64,000 nucleotides of DNA from Duganella sp. SG902 (GTDB taxonomy: Bacteria > Pseudomonadota > Gammaproteobacteria > Burkholderiales > Burkholderiaceae_D). Shown here piece after piece: positions 1 to 8,672 of the stretch. The notes below the pieces were generated by a model. That model made no database searches. It saw only the letters and a list, made by a program, of their open reading frames with translations, and was not told where the DNA came from. The position numbers were made by a program, and so were the translations under genes. Location of the stretch: contig NZ_JABMJK010000011.1 in assembly GCF_013376005.1 (NCBI RefSeq), positions 62,001 to 126,000 on the forward strand. The letters are read 5' to 3'. Every line of letters begins with the position of its first letter. Position 1 is the first letter of the stretch.

Positions 1-638
1 AAGTTGTCGTTGATCGGCTTGAAGCGATCGAGATCGATGAACGCCAGCGACGCCTTCTGCTGGTTCCGCACGCAGAAGCTCAGCGCATACTGCGCCAGCT
101 GCATGAAGCCGCGCCGGTTGGAGATCTGGGTCAGCTCGTCGGTGGTGGCGGTCTGGAAGGCCGTCAACTCAGCCTCCACAATCGTCGCCAGGTCGCGCAG
201 GGCGATGGCATCGTCTTGGTCGAACTCGCGCGGGACGGTGTCGATGATGCACAGGGTGCCGACCTTCATCCCGTCCCCGGAACGCAGCGGACAGCCGGCG
301 TAGAAGCGGATGTGCGGATCGCCGGTCACCAGCGGGTTGTCGGCAAAGCGCTCGTCGGCCAGCGCGTTCCGGATCAGGAAGATATCGTCGCCAAGGATGG
401 CGTGCCCGCAGAAGGAGACGTTGCGAGGCGTCTCGCAGGCATCGATGCCCTGTATCGACTTGAACCACTGGCGGTCCTCGTCGACCAGGCTGACCAGCGC
501 GATCGGCACCCGGAACAGGCGCTTGGCCATGCGGGTAACGCGGTCGAAGCGCTCCTCCGCAGGTGTATCGAGGACGTCGAGGGCCTTCAGCGTTGCCAGC
601 CGAAGCGCCTCGTTCTGGGGAATGCCTGGCTCTTTCAA
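1..638 (-). CDS. GAF-GGDEF diguanylate cyclase (partial, 3' end outside window)
   Basis: Putative sensory diguanylate cyclase making c-di-GMP. I read it from a TTG start at 638, preceded on the minus strand by GGGAG about six bases upstream; no ATG start of sensible length exists. The first ~160 residues form a GAF domain of the type often found ahead of GGDEF domains (NVSFCGHAIL, FYAGCPLRSGDGMKVGTLCI). A GGDEF domain then begins (DELTQISNRRGFMQLAQ, LAFIDLDRFKPINDN). The GGDEF signature itself lies beyond the left edge, so catalytic competence cannot be judged. The adjacent co-oriented gene is a small tyrosine phosphatase ending 31 bases before the TTG. The fold assignment is firm; the ligand of the GAF domain is unknown. 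Confidence 0.85.
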   Translation of the reverse strand, partial: MKEPGIPQNEALRLATLKALDVLDTPAEERFDRVTRMAKRLFRVPIALVSLVDEDRQWFKSIQGIDACETPRNVSFCGHAILGDDIFLIRNALADERFADNPLVTGDPHIRFYAGCPLRSGDGMKVGTLCIIDTVPREFDQDDAIALRDLATIVEAELTAFQTATTDELTQISNRRGFMQLAQYALSFCVRNQQKASLAFIDLDRFKPINDN

Positions 639-669
639 GATAGTCTCCCAAGCTGACTTACCCTTAATA

Positions 670-1155
670 CTACTCCATCTTTTTCCCGCCTAGCGCGGCA
701 ATCAGCCCATCTGTGGCGTCTTCGATATAGTCCAGCACCAGGTCGAAGCCCTTGCCGCCGCCATAGTAGGGGTCGGGCACCACGTCCGAGCCGCTGCGCG
801 TGGCGTGCGACATCATGAGCCCCAGCTTGTGCTGATACTCGGGCGGACAAGCCGCCTTCAGCAACTTGAGATTGTCATGATCCATCGCCAGCAGATGGTC
901 GAAGTCCTCGAAATCCTGCGCCGTCACCTTGCGCGAGCGCTGGGCCGACAGGTCGTAGCCGCGCTTGAGGGCATATTCCATCGAGCGCGCGTCGGGCGGT
1001 TCGCCGACGTGGTAGCCGTGCGTTCCGGCGGAATCGATGTGGAAATGATGTGCCAGCCCGGCCGCCGCCACGCGGTGCCGGAACACACCCTCCGCCGTCG
1101 GCGAGCGGCAGATATTCCCCATGCAGACAAACAGCACCGATACCGGCTTGGTCAT
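670..1155 (-). CDS. low molecular weight protein-tyrosine phosphatase
   Basis: Cytoplasmic phosphotyrosine phosphatase of the LMW-PTP family, 161 residues, the usual length. The P-loop C-x5-R-S is at residues 11-18 (CMGNICRS), and the general-acid Asp is in the DPYYGG loop near residue 128. Relatives in exopolysaccharide loci (Wzb/Ptp) dephosphorylate a tyrosine autokinase, but no wzc-like kinase or polysaccharide gene is visible here, so a housekeeping role is equally possible. The start at 1155 has GGAGTCCGTCC just upstream. It lies ahead of the GAF-GGDEF gene in the same direction and the two may be co-transcribed. Divergent from the hydrolase that follows. Confidence 0.93.
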   Translation of the reverse strand: MTKPVSVLFVCMGNICRSPTAEGVFRHRVAAAGLAHHFHIDSAGTHGYHVGEPPDARSMEYALKRGYDLSAQRSRKVTAQDFEDFDHLLAMDHDNLKLLKAACPPEYQHKLGLMMSHATRSGSDVVPDPYYGGGKGFDLVLDYIEDATDGLIAALGGKKME

Positions 1156-1210
1156 GGACGGACTCCTTATATAATCAACATGCTTGCATTTTATAGTTTA
1201 TGGAGACCGA

Positions 1211-2122
1211 ATGACATCGACCTGCGGCTGCCGCCTGCTGAATGTTGAAGACCGCGTGCAGGGCGCGGTGGTGCCCGTGGCCCTGCTCTACCCGGCCATG
1301 GGCGAGGAAAAGACCGAGCATTTCGGCCCTTATACGCTAGACGTGGCGCGCGACGCGGCGCCGGCCGATGGCGTATATCCGCTGGTGGTGATCTCGCACG
1401 GCCATTCCGGCACGCCATGGGCGTATCGCCAGTTGGCCAAACACCTTGCGCTGGCGGGCTTCGTGGTCGCCCTTCCCGCCCATACCGGCAACACGCGCAC
1501 CGACAACACGCTGGCCGGCACCGCCGCCAATCTCGCCAACCGGCCGCGCCACATCACGCTGACCATCGACGCTACCCTGGCCGACGCGGTGCTGGGCGCG
1601 CGCATCGCCACGGATACGGCAGGGGCGCGCGTGGCCGTCATCGGCCATTCCATCGGCGGTTACACCGCGCTGGCGGCGGCTGGCGGCGTCGCCTGGAGCG
1701 GGCCGTACGAGCGCAAGGACTCGCAGGCCTTGCCCGAGCAGGTGCCGGTGACGCCGGACGCGCGCATCCGCGCCCTGGTGCTGCTGAATCCCGCCACTTT
1801 CTGGTTCATCGCCGGCTCGCTGCGGCCGGTGGACCTGCCGATCCTGCTGCGCACCGGCGAAAAGGATGAGGTCACGCCGATCGAGCACGCCCACAAGATC
1901 ATCGAGGGCGTGGCCCGGCCGGAGCTGGTGGAACACAAGGACATTCCGGGCGCCGGCCACTTCGCCTTCATGAGCAAGTTCCCGCCCGAGATGACGCGGC
2001 CGGGCTTCAAGCCCTCGCAAGATCCGGAAGGCTTCGACCGTGAAAGCATCCAGCCCGAATTCTTTGCCGACGTGACCGCGTTCCTGCGGCGGACACTGTG
2101 CGACAATCGGCCGGCCAACTAG
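1211..2122 (+). CDS. alpha/beta hydrolase, dienelactone-hydrolase-like
   Basis: Predicted serine hydrolase of the alpha/beta fold (COG4188-like). The nucleophile elbow GHSIGG (Ser near residue 147) is followed by a candidate acid in GEKDEVTP and a candidate His in GAGHFAF, giving a complete Ser-Asp-His triad; VVISHGHSG near residue 63 is the oxyanion-loop region. I chose ATG 1211 (MTSTCGC...) over the in-frame ATG at 1184 because GGAG sits six bases upstream of 1211. No clear signal peptide. The substrate cannot be told: the family includes esterases, lipases and platelet-activating-factor acetylhydrolase-like enzymes. Confidence 0.8.
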   Translation: MTSTCGCRLLNVEDRVQGAVVPVALLYPAMGEEKTEHFGPYTLDVARDAAPADGVYPLVVISHGHSGTPWAYRQLAKHLALAGFVVALPAHTGNTRTDNTLAGTAANLANRPRHITLTIDATLADAVLGARIATDTAGARVAVIGHSIGGYTALAAAGGVAWSGPYERKDSQALPEQVPVTPDARIRALVLLNPATFWFIAGSLRPVDLPILLRTGEKDEVTPIEHAHKIIEGVARPELVEHKDIPGAGHFAFMSKFPPEMTRPGFKPSQDPEGFDRESIQPEFFADVTAFLRRTLCDNRPAN

Positions 2123-2154
2123 TTATACTAAAAACAAACAACCAAGGAGAAATC

Positions 2155-2517
2155 ATGTCGCAAGAACTGGTACTGGACAATCGGCTGGAGTCGGCCAAGA
2201 GCACGGCCTGGTGGCTGTATCTGATCCATGCAGTCAGCTTTATCTTCTCGCTGGGTGCGTTTTCCATCGTGCCGCTGATCTTCAACTACCTGCAACGGCC
2301 GAGCACCGAAGGCACCTTCGTGCACAGCCATCACACCTGGATGATCCGTTCGTTCTGGTGGTACATCGTGCTGGTGGTGGTGGGCGCGGCATTCTTCATG
2401 ACGATTATCGGCATTCCGGTTGCGTGGCTGATTTGGATCGGGGCCTGGCTGTGGAAGGCCTATCGCCTGATCGTCGGCGTCACCCGCATCAACCGGAACG
2501 AGCCGGCGCCAGTTTAA
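2155..2517 (+). CDS. small DUF4870-like membrane protein
   Basis: A 120-residue protein with two or three hydrophobic segments (WLYLIHAVSFIFSLGAFSIV, FWWYIVLVVVGAAFFMTIIG, then a short WLIWIGAWLWKAYRLI helix), typical of the COG3671/DUF4870 family of small inner-membrane proteins without known function. ATG 2155 has AAGGAG upstream, so the 19-residue upstream extension from 2098 is rejected. It follows the hydrolase by 32 bases and may be co-transcribed. Its last 29 bases overlap the 3' end of the convergent uracil-DNA glycosylase gene. Confidence 0.75.
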   Translation: MSQELVLDNRLESAKSTAWWLYLIHAVSFIFSLGAFSIVPLIFNYLQRPSTEGTFVHSHHTWMIRSFWWYIVLVVVGAAFFMTIIGIPVAWLIWIGAWLWKAYRLIVGVTRINRNEPAPV

Positions 2518-3916
2518 GCGCTTCACGCAGACCGGCGACGATCACCTCATAGGCCTGCTTCCGGCTTTCCTCATCCCGCGCGCGCAGCACGAATGACGGG
2601 TGGTACACCGCGACCACCCAGCGTCCCTCATGCTGGAACGGCGCGTCCATCACAGCGCTCATGGTGGCGCCGCCATCGCGCATCACCGACTTGAGCGCGG
2701 TGGCGCCCAGCGCGACCACCACCTCCGGTTTCACGCGCGCCAGTTCCTCCTCCAGCCAGACGTGGCACGCGGAGACCTCGCGCTGCGCGGGCGTCTTGTG
2801 CAGGCGGCGCTTGCCGCGCAGCTCCCATTTGAAGTGCTTGACGGCGTTGGTCAGGTAGACCTGGTCGCGCGCCACGCCGGCTTCGGCAAGCGCGCGGTCC
2901 AGCACCGCGCCGGCCGGGCCGACGAAAGGCAGTCCCTGCAAGTCCTCCTGATCGCCAGGCTGCTCGCCGACCAGCATGATGCGGGCCTTCTTCGGCCCGA
3001 CACCGGGCACCGCCTGCGTGGCGTTGCGCCACAGCTCGCAGCGGCGGCACTGGTCCAGCGTGTCCGGCGCGTCGCGTTGGGGTTGCGCACGCTCGGGCGT
3101 GACGGCGATGGTGGTGGCGCCGCCACGGCGGCCTACGGTGCTGGTCTGGCCGGTGCGCCGGTCGCCGTTGGCGGCGCCGCTGATCATGGCCGGCACGATG
3201 GCGCCCTCCGGCAGGTTTTTCCAGAAGCGCGATGGAATGTGGCTGCGCAGCAGATCGGCGTTCAGGCGCGCCGGATTGAAGATGCTGCGGTAGTACGTGA
3301 GCCAGAGCGCCTCCCCGCTGTCTTCGATGTCGGCGGCGCTGCGCATGCGCGGCGGCGCGTCGTGCAGGCGTTCGCCGTCCCACAGCACGGTGGCGCTGGG
3401 GGTGGCGATCATCCACGTCGCGCGGCCCATGCGGTTGGCGAAATGGCGAGCCACTTGCGGCAACACGTCATGCGTGGGCTCGAACCAGGCGACGAAGCGT
3501 GGCGCGCCAGCTTGCTCGGGACGTTCGCGGAATCGTACGTAGGCGTGCATGTCGTGCTCCTCGCGGTGGACGGCTTTGACCATGTTGTGCAGGCGCGCAC
3601 CGTCAGGATCGGCGGCCGACATCAGCTCGCGCTCACCGCGCTGCCAGCGCCACAGCAGCTTGTAGAGAAAGGCCCAGCGGTCGGCGGCGCTGTAGCACGC
3701 GGCGGCAGCGAGCATCTCGACGAACGCACGCGGCAGGAGCAACCCGGGCGCGGCGGGTGGCTCGACGGGGGCCGGCGCGGCATCGGGGGCGGTGAACAGG
3801 TCGCCCTCGTCTTCGCTGCCTGCCCATTCTACGTATTCCGGCGCCACGCGGCGCCCGATTAGGTCGCGCGCCGCCGCGCGCCATTCGTCGAATGAGCGCA
3901 CCACCTTGCGCATCAT
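2489..3916 (-). CDS. DUF4130 domain fused to UdgX-type uracil-DNA glycosylase
   Basis: Fusion protein of 475 residues. Residues ~1-240 match the DUF4130 family (TIGR03915-type putative DNA-repair protein). Residues ~285-470 are a uracil-DNA glycosylase superfamily domain of UdgX type: GEQPGDQED at 317-325, the KRRLH loop at 369-373, and HPS at 439-441; Cys290, Cys293 and Cys384 are candidate Fe-S ligands. In characterised UdgX the His of the KRRIH loop forms a covalent bond to the abasic sugar after uracil release; that His is kept here, with Leu for Ile. The ATG at 3916 overlaps the upstream stop (ATGA), giving translational coupling to the radical SAM gene. The 47-residue extension to 4057 is rejected. 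Confidence 0.9.
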   Translation of the reverse strand: MMRKVVRSFDEWRAAARDLIGRRVAPEYVEWAGSEDEGDLFTAPDAAPAPVEPPAAPGLLLPRAFVEMLAAAACYSAADRWAFLYKLLWRWQRGERELMSAADPDGARLHNMVKAVHREEHDMHAYVRFRERPEQAGAPRFVAWFEPTHDVLPQVARHFANRMGRATWMIATPSATVLWDGERLHDAPPRMRSAADIEDSGEALWLTYYRSIFNPARLNADLLRSHIPSRFWKNLPEGAIVPAMISGAANGDRRTGQTSTVGRRGGATTIAVTPERAQPQRDAPDTLDQCRRCELWRNATQAVPGVGPKKARIMLVGEQPGDQEDLQGLPFVGPAGAVLDRALAEAGVARDQVYLTNAVKHFKWELRGKRRLHKTPAQREVSACHVWLEEELARVKPEVVVALGATALKSVMRDGGATMSAVMDAPFQHEGRWVVAVYHPSFVLRARDEESRKQAYEVIVAGLREALKLAPARSG

Positions 3917-5145
3917 GCCGCCTGCAGCTCCGGCCACAGATTCATCTGCTGTGGCGCTTCCGCCATCGAGCGCCTCAAATGCTCGGACGGACTCGCATCG
4001 CGCGCCGGGAAATAGTCCGCCGTAATGATGAAGGGCGAAATCTTCTTCATGCTGCACCGCAGCCGCGCCAAGTCCGCATAGCGCACCTGCCGCAGCCGGC
4101 GCAACTCGACAATCCGCTGCGCATTGCGCAAGCCGATGCCCGGCACGCGCGCGATCATATGCGGCTCCGCGCGATTCAGATCCAAAGGAAAATGCTCACG
4201 ATGCGCCAGCGCCCATGCCAGCTTGGGATCGATGTCCAGCGCCAGGTTGCCGCCGCTCGCCGGCAATAACTCGCCAGCCTGAAAGCCATAACCACGCATC
4301 AGGAAATCGGCCTGATACAGCCGATGCTCACGCAGCATGGGCGGCGGCGCCAAAGGCACGCTCTTGGGGCTCTGCGGAATCGGACTAAACGCCGAGTAGT
4401 ACACGCGCTTGAGTTTATAACTGCCGTAGAGCGTTTCCGCCGTCGACAAAATCTGCTGATCGTCGCTGGCATCCGCGCCCACGATCATCTGGGTGCTCTG
4501 CCCGGCGGGCGCGAAACGCGGCGCCTTCGGTTCCTCGGCGCGCTCATCGAGCTTGCGGCGGATCGATCCCATGGCCAGCTTGATGGTGTGCACGCTCTTC
4601 TCGGGCGCCAGCTTTTGCACGCTGTCCTGCGTCGGCAACTCGATATTCACACTCAAGCGGTCGGCATAGCGCCCGGCCGCCGCGATCAGCGCCGGGTCGG
4701 CGTCCGGAATGGTCTTCAAATGGATATAGCCGCGGAACTGATGCACCTCGCGCAGTTCGCGCGCCACCTGCACCAGCTGCTCCATGGTGTAGTCGGCCGA
4801 CCGGATGATGCCAGAGCTGAGGAACAGCCCATCGATGTAATTGCGGAGATAGAAATCGGTGGTCAGCCTGACCACCTCCGCGACAGAGAAGCGCGCACGC
4901 GGCACGTTCGAGGTGCGGCGGTTGACGCAATACTGGCAATCGTACAAACAGTAATTGGTCAACAACACCTTGAACAGCGACACGCAGCGCCCATCCGGCG
5001 TATAGCTGTGACAAATGCCCATGCCGGTGGTCGCGCCGAAGCCCTCCTTGCCCACCGAGTTACGCTTGGGCGCCCCGCTGCTCGCGCAGGAGGCGTCATA
5101 TTTGGCCGCATCGGCCAGTATTTCCAGCTTGTCCTTCAGTTCCAT
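3913..5145 (-). CDS. putative DNA modification/repair radical SAM protein
   Basis: Radical SAM enzyme of 410 residues, TIGR03916 type. The cluster motif is CLYDCQYC (Cys66, Cys70, Cys73), and a helix-hairpin-helix DNA-binding segment lies near residues 330-375 (RVPGIGLRNAQRIVELRRLR). In many bacteria this protein is encoded beside a DUF4130/UdgX partner, as here, and the pair is regarded as a DNA repair or modification module of unsettled chemistry. A LexA box lies 16 bases upstream of the ATG, so the pair should be SOS-inducible. The stop overlaps the start of the UdgX fusion by four bases. Family is confident; reaction unknown. Confidence 0.92.
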   Translation of the reverse strand: MELKDKLEILADAAKYDASCASSGAPKRNSVGKEGFGATTGMGICHSYTPDGRCVSLFKVLLTNYCLYDCQYCVNRRTSNVPRARFSVAEVVRLTTDFYLRNYIDGLFLSSGIIRSADYTMEQLVQVARELREVHQFRGYIHLKTIPDADPALIAAAGRYADRLSVNIELPTQDSVQKLAPEKSVHTIKLAMGSIRRKLDERAEEPKAPRFAPAGQSTQMIVGADASDDQQILSTAETLYGSYKLKRVYYSAFSPIPQSPKSVPLAPPPMLREHRLYQADFLMRGYGFQAGELLPASGGNLALDIDPKLAWALAHREHFPLDLNRAEPHMIARVPGIGLRNAQRIVELRRLRQVRYADLARLRCSMKKISPFIITADYFPARDASPSEHLRRSMAEAPQQMNLWPELQAA

Positions 5146-5158
5146 CGCAGTCTCGATA

Positions 5159-5178
5159 TACTGTGTTTATATACAGTA
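5159..5178. promoter_or_regulatory. LexA (SOS) box
   Basis: TACTGTGTTTATATACAGTA matches the gamma/betaproteobacterial LexA consensus CTG-N10-CAG (CTG 5161-5163, CAG 5174-5176) with symmetric TA flanks. It sits between the end of hisC and the ATG of the radical SAM gene (5145), where bound LexA would block transcription of the repair pair. Confidence 0.92.
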
Positions 5179-5191
5179 TATCAGAAACTGT

Positions 5192-6250
5192 TCAGGACAG
5201 AATGCCTTTCAGCGCATCCACCAACTTGCCGCACTCCTCGTCCGTGCCGATGGAAATGCGCAGGAACTGGTCGATACGCGCCGCCGTGAAGTGACGCACA
5301 AGGATGGCGCGCTCGCGCAATGCCTTGGCCAGCTGCGCGCCGTCGTGCCGGGGATGGCGCGCAAACACGAAGTTGGCCTGCGACGGCAGCACCTCGAAGC
5401 CGAGCGCCTGCAACTGCGCCGTCAACCAGGTGCGGCTGGCGATGACGGCGTTGGACGTCTGCTCGGTGTACGCCACATCATCCAGCGCGGCCACGGCGCC
5501 GGCCTGCTGAACCTGGCCCAGTGGGTAGCAGTTAAAGCTGTTCTTCACGCGCTCCAGGCCCGCGATCAGGTCCGGATGGCCGACCGCGAAGCCCACGCGC
5601 AAGCCAGCCAGCGAGCGCGATTTCGACAGCGTCTGGATCACCAGCAGATTGTCGTAACGGCCCAGCAGCGCAGCGGCGCTCTGGCCGCCGAAGTCCACAT
5701 ACGCCTCGTCGATCACCACCACCTGATCCGGATGCGCGGCCACCAGCGCTTCGATCTGCGACAGTGGCAGGCCGATACCGGTCGGCGCGTTCGGATTGGC
5801 GATGATGATGGCGCCGCACGGACGGTTGTAGTCCGCGATATCGATCTCGAAGCGCTCGTTCAGCGGAATCTGCACGCATTCGATGCCATACAGGCTACAG
5901 TAAGTCGGATAGAAGCTGTAGCTGATGTCGGGCGCCAGCAGCGGAAGGTCGTGCTTGAGCAAGGCGTGGAAGGTATGCGCCAGCACCTCGTCCGAGCTGT
6001 TGCCGACGAAGACCTGTTCGCGCGTCAAGCCGAAACGGCGCGCCACCGCATCCTTCACCGCCGCGTTGGACGGATCGGAATATTTGCGCAGGCTGTCGCC
6101 GGCGGCGGCCTGCATCGCGGCGATCGCCTTGGGCGACGGGCCGTAGGGGTTTTCGTTGGTGTTCAACTTCACTAGACCGGGCATCTGCACCTGCTCGCCC
6201 GGCGTGTAAGGCGTCAAACCATGTACGACTTTGCTCCAAAACTTACTCAT
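5192..6250 (-). CDS. hisC: HisC-type histidinol-phosphate aminotransferase
   Basis: PLP enzyme of fold type I, class II aminotransferase, 352 residues. Visible motifs are VGNSSDEV (phosphate cup region), NPNAPTG, DEAYVDF and the Schiff-base lysine in SKSRSLAGLRVGFA. The family transfers an amino group from glutamate to imidazole-acetol phosphate in histidine synthesis, and many members also accept aromatic substrates. No other his gene is nearby; instead it follows metC with a one-base overlap (TAATG). It could therefore be a second, specialised paralogue and not the biosynthetic HisC. The family call is firm, the exact substrate less so. Confidence 0.85.
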   Translation of the reverse strand: MSKFWSKVVHGLTPYTPGEQVQMPGLVKLNTNENPYGPSPKAIAAMQAAAGDSLRKYSDPSNAAVKDAVARRFGLTREQVFVGNSSDEVLAHTFHALLKHDLPLLAPDISYSFYPTYCSLYGIECVQIPLNERFEIDIADYNRPCGAIIIANPNAPTGIGLPLSQIEALVAAHPDQVVVIDEAYVDFGGQSAAALLGRYDNLLVIQTLSKSRSLAGLRVGFAVGHPDLIAGLERVKNSFNCYPLGQVQQAGAVAALDDVAYTEQTSNAVIASRTWLTAQLQALGFEVLPSQANFVFARHPRHDGAQLAKALRERAILVRHFTAARIDQFLRISIGTDEECGKLVDALKGILS

Positions 6251-7416
6251 TACAATTCCTTAAATGCTTGCTCAATATCGGCGATCAAATCCTGCACATC
6301 TTCCAGGCCCACGTTGAAGCGAACCAGCGTGCCCTTGCCTTGCCAGTTCTTGCGCATGTGCTGCATGCGGTATGGCATGACCAGGCTGTTCGCGCCGCCC
6401 CAGCTATAGCCGATCTTGAACAGCTTGAGCGAGTCGACAAAGCGGTCGGTTTGCTCCTCCGTGTAGCGCTCATCGAAGATCACCGAGAACAGGCCGCCGG
6501 CGCCGCTGAAGTCTCGCTTCCAGACGTCGTGGCCCGGACAATCGGGGAAAGCCGGGTGCAGCACCCTGGTGATTTCGGGCCGCGCCTGCAGCCATGCGGC
6601 CAGCTTGCGTGCCGCCGCGTCGTGCGCGTCGAAACGCAGGCGCATGGTTGGCAAGCCGCGCGACACCAGGTAGGCATCGTCCGCGCCCACGCCCATGCCG
6701 AGACGCATGTGCGCGAGGCTAAGCTGGTCGTGCAGCGCGCGGTCGCGCGTGATGACGGCGCCCATCAGCACATCCGAGCCGCCGGACTGGTACTTGGTCA
6801 GCGCCTGCATGATGATGTCCACACCGAGATCGAAGCCGCGCAGCGCCAGGCCGGCGGACCAGGTGTTGTCCAGTGCCACCAGCACGCCACGCTCGTGCGC
6901 CTCCTTGCAGATGGCCGGCAGGTCCGGCACTTCCATCGACACCGACCCCGGCGCCTCGGTCCAGATCAATTTGGTGTTCGGCTGGATCAGCTCCGCGATG
7001 CCCTCGCCGATCAGAGGATCGTAGTAGCGCGCGGTGATGCCGTAATCGGCCGACAGCCAGCGTCCCAGCTCGCGGTTCGGGTTGTAGACGTTATCCGGCA
7101 ACAGCACATCGTCGCCCGACTTGAGCAGCGCGAAGTCCACCATGGCGATCGCCGCCAGCCCGCTCGGCGCCAGCAGGCAATGCTTGCCATCCTCGATTTC
7201 GGCCAGCCGCGCTTCCAGCGTGAAGGTGGTCGGTGTGCCGTGCAGGCCGTAGGTATAGGCGTTCTTCTCTTTCCAGTCGCCCGAGCGCATGGCCGCCACG
7301 TTCTTGAACAGCACCGTGGAGGCATGATGAATCGCGCTCGGAAAAGCGGCAAAGCCCTCCGGCGCCTGGTAATCCGTGTGGATCAGCGCCGTCTGCGGAG
7401 ATTTTTTCACGCTCAT
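6250..7416 (-). CDS. metC: cystathionine beta-lyase (Cys/Met metabolism PLP enzyme)
   Basis: PLP-dependent enzyme of the Cys/Met metabolism family, 388 residues, expected to cleave cystathionine to homocysteine, pyruvate and ammonia in the cytoplasm. Motifs: LLAPSGLAAIAM near the N-terminal third, DNTWSAG, and the PLP lysine in ALTKYQSGGSDVLMG. The start MSVKKSPQ at 7416 overlaps the stop of the upstream beta-propeller gene by four bases (ATGA); the 16-residue extension is rejected. It overlaps hisC by one base downstream. The coupling with an exported beta-propeller and a creatininase is unusual for metC, so a narrower catabolic role is possible. Confidence 0.85.
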   Translation of the reverse strand: MSVKKSPQTALIHTDYQAPEGFAAFPSAIHHASTVLFKNVAAMRSGDWKEKNAYTYGLHGTPTTFTLEARLAEIEDGKHCLLAPSGLAAIAMVDFALLKSGDDVLLPDNVYNPNRELGRWLSADYGITARYYDPLIGEGIAELIQPNTKLIWTEAPGSVSMEVPDLPAICKEAHERGVLVALDNTWSAGLALRGFDLGVDIIMQALTKYQSGGSDVLMGAVITRDRALHDQLSLAHMRLGMGVGADDAYLVSRGLPTMRLRFDAHDAAARKLAAWLQARPEITRVLHPAFPDCPGHDVWKRDFSGAGGLFSVIFDERYTEEQTDRFVDSLKLFKIGYSWGGANSLVMPYRMQHMRKNWQGKGTLVRFNVGLEDVQDLIADIEQAFKEL

Positions 7417-8672
7417 CGCATATTGCCGGTATGGCCCAGCGAGTATTTGCCTGGTTGCGGCCACACGGTCAGGCCGTGCGGCTCCTGGCCAACCTTGATT
7501 TTCTTGACGTCGCCGTTGGCGGTGTCGATGCGGTACACCACGTCGTCAAAGCGGCCCGACAGCCACAGGTACTTGCCGTCCGCGCTGACGTTGCCCATGT
7601 CCGGGCTGCCGCCGCCGGGAATCGGCCATTGCGCCAGCACTTTTTCGGTGGCGAAGTCGATCACGGTCACGCGGCCCTTGCCTTTCGGCTTGCCGTGGAT
7701 GTTGTGCGTGCCGCGGTTGGCCACATACAGCTTGGTGCCGTCGCGGCTCGGGTACAGGCCGTGCGCGCCGACACCGGTAGGGATAAAACCAACCTTGGTG
7801 AACGATGCCGCGTCAACGATATGCACGCCGTCAGCGTCCATGTCGGCGATGTAGTAGCGCTTACCGTCCGGCGACACGCGTATGTCCTGCGGCATGCCTT
7901 TCTTCTTGCTGCACACCTCATTCGCCAGCAGCTGGTCGATCGGATCCTTTTCCGAGAAGCGCGTGGCCGGCATGGACAGTTTCAGATAACCTTCCACCTT
8001 GCGCGTCTGCAGGTCGATGCGCGCCACCGAACCGGCGAATTCGCAGGTGAACATGGCATAGCGGCCGTCCGGCGAGAAGTCGGCGTGGTTGATGCCGCCG
8101 CATTGCGGCACGTCGATCGCATACTGCATCTGCATGGTCTTCGGATCGCGGAAGTCAAGGCGGTGCAAGGCCTCAGCCACCACGATGGCCGATTTGCCAT
8201 CCGGCGAGAAGTACATATTGTAAGGGTCGTCCACCGCGACCTGCGTGCCCGGCTTGCCGGTGCGCGGATCGATCGGCGTCAGGCTGCCCTTGTTGGTGCG
8301 CTCGGCGTTATTCGCGACCCACAGCGTTTGCATGTCCCATGCCGGCACCACGTGCTGCGGGCCGACGCCGACCTTGAACTTGTCCACCACCTTCAGCGTT
8401 TCCGGGTCGATCACGTAGACGTCGTTGGAACGCAGGTTGGGCACGTACACGCGCGGCAGGTGGTCGCGCAAGGCCGGGCTCAGGTTGGCCGGGCTGATGC
8501 CGGCATACACGTTGGACGGCGCGGCGGCCGCGCCGGCGGAAGCGGCGGCAGGCGCCGCCTGGCCTGCCTGCGCGGCTTGCGCCGACTGCGAATAACCGAC
8601 AGCCACCAGGCTGCCCGCTGCGATCAGACCGGCGGCGGCCAGCGCCGCATAAGCGATGTGATTAGTTTTCAT
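7413..8672 (-). CDS. exported YVTN-type beta-propeller protein
   Basis: A 419-residue protein whose N-terminus is a signal sequence (MKTNHIAYAALAAAGLIAAG), followed by an Ala-rich linker and about seven blade repeats of the YVTN/Lvp type (RVYVPNLRSNDVYVIDPET, TLWVANNAERTNKGSLTPID, KLYVANRGTHN, YLWLSGRFDDVVYRID). Such propellers act in the periplasm as binding scaffolds or as dehydrogenase subunits. I see no haem CxxCH motif or quinone-linked partner. The start overlaps the creatininase stop by four bases, and its own stop overlaps metC by four, so the genes are translationally coupled. Ligand unknown. Confidence 0.82.
   Translation of the reverse strand: MKTNHIAYAALAAAGLIAAGSLVAVGYSQSAQAAQAGQAAPAAASAGAAAAPSNVYAGISPANLSPALRDHLPRVYVPNLRSNDVYVIDPETLKVVDKFKVGVGPQHVVPAWDMQTLWVANNAERTNKGSLTPIDPRTGKPGTQVAVDDPYNMYFSPDGKSAIVVAEALHRLDFRDPKTMQMQYAIDVPQCGGINHADFSPDGRYAMFTCEFAGSVARIDLQTRKVEGYLKLSMPATRFSEKDPIDQLLANEVCSKKKGMPQDIRVSPDGKRYYIADMDADGVHIVDAASFTKVGFIPTGVGAHGLYPSRDGTKLYVANRGTHNIHGKPKGKGRVTVIDFATEKVLAQWPIPGGGSPDMGNVSADGKYLWLSGRFDDVVYRIDTANGDVKKIKVGQEPHGLTVWPQPGKYSLGHTGNMR

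Noticed and set aside
5192..6250. start of a histidine biosynthesis operon
   Set aside because: No hisA, B, D, F, G, H or I gene is adjacent; neighbours are metC and a LexA-controlled repair pair.
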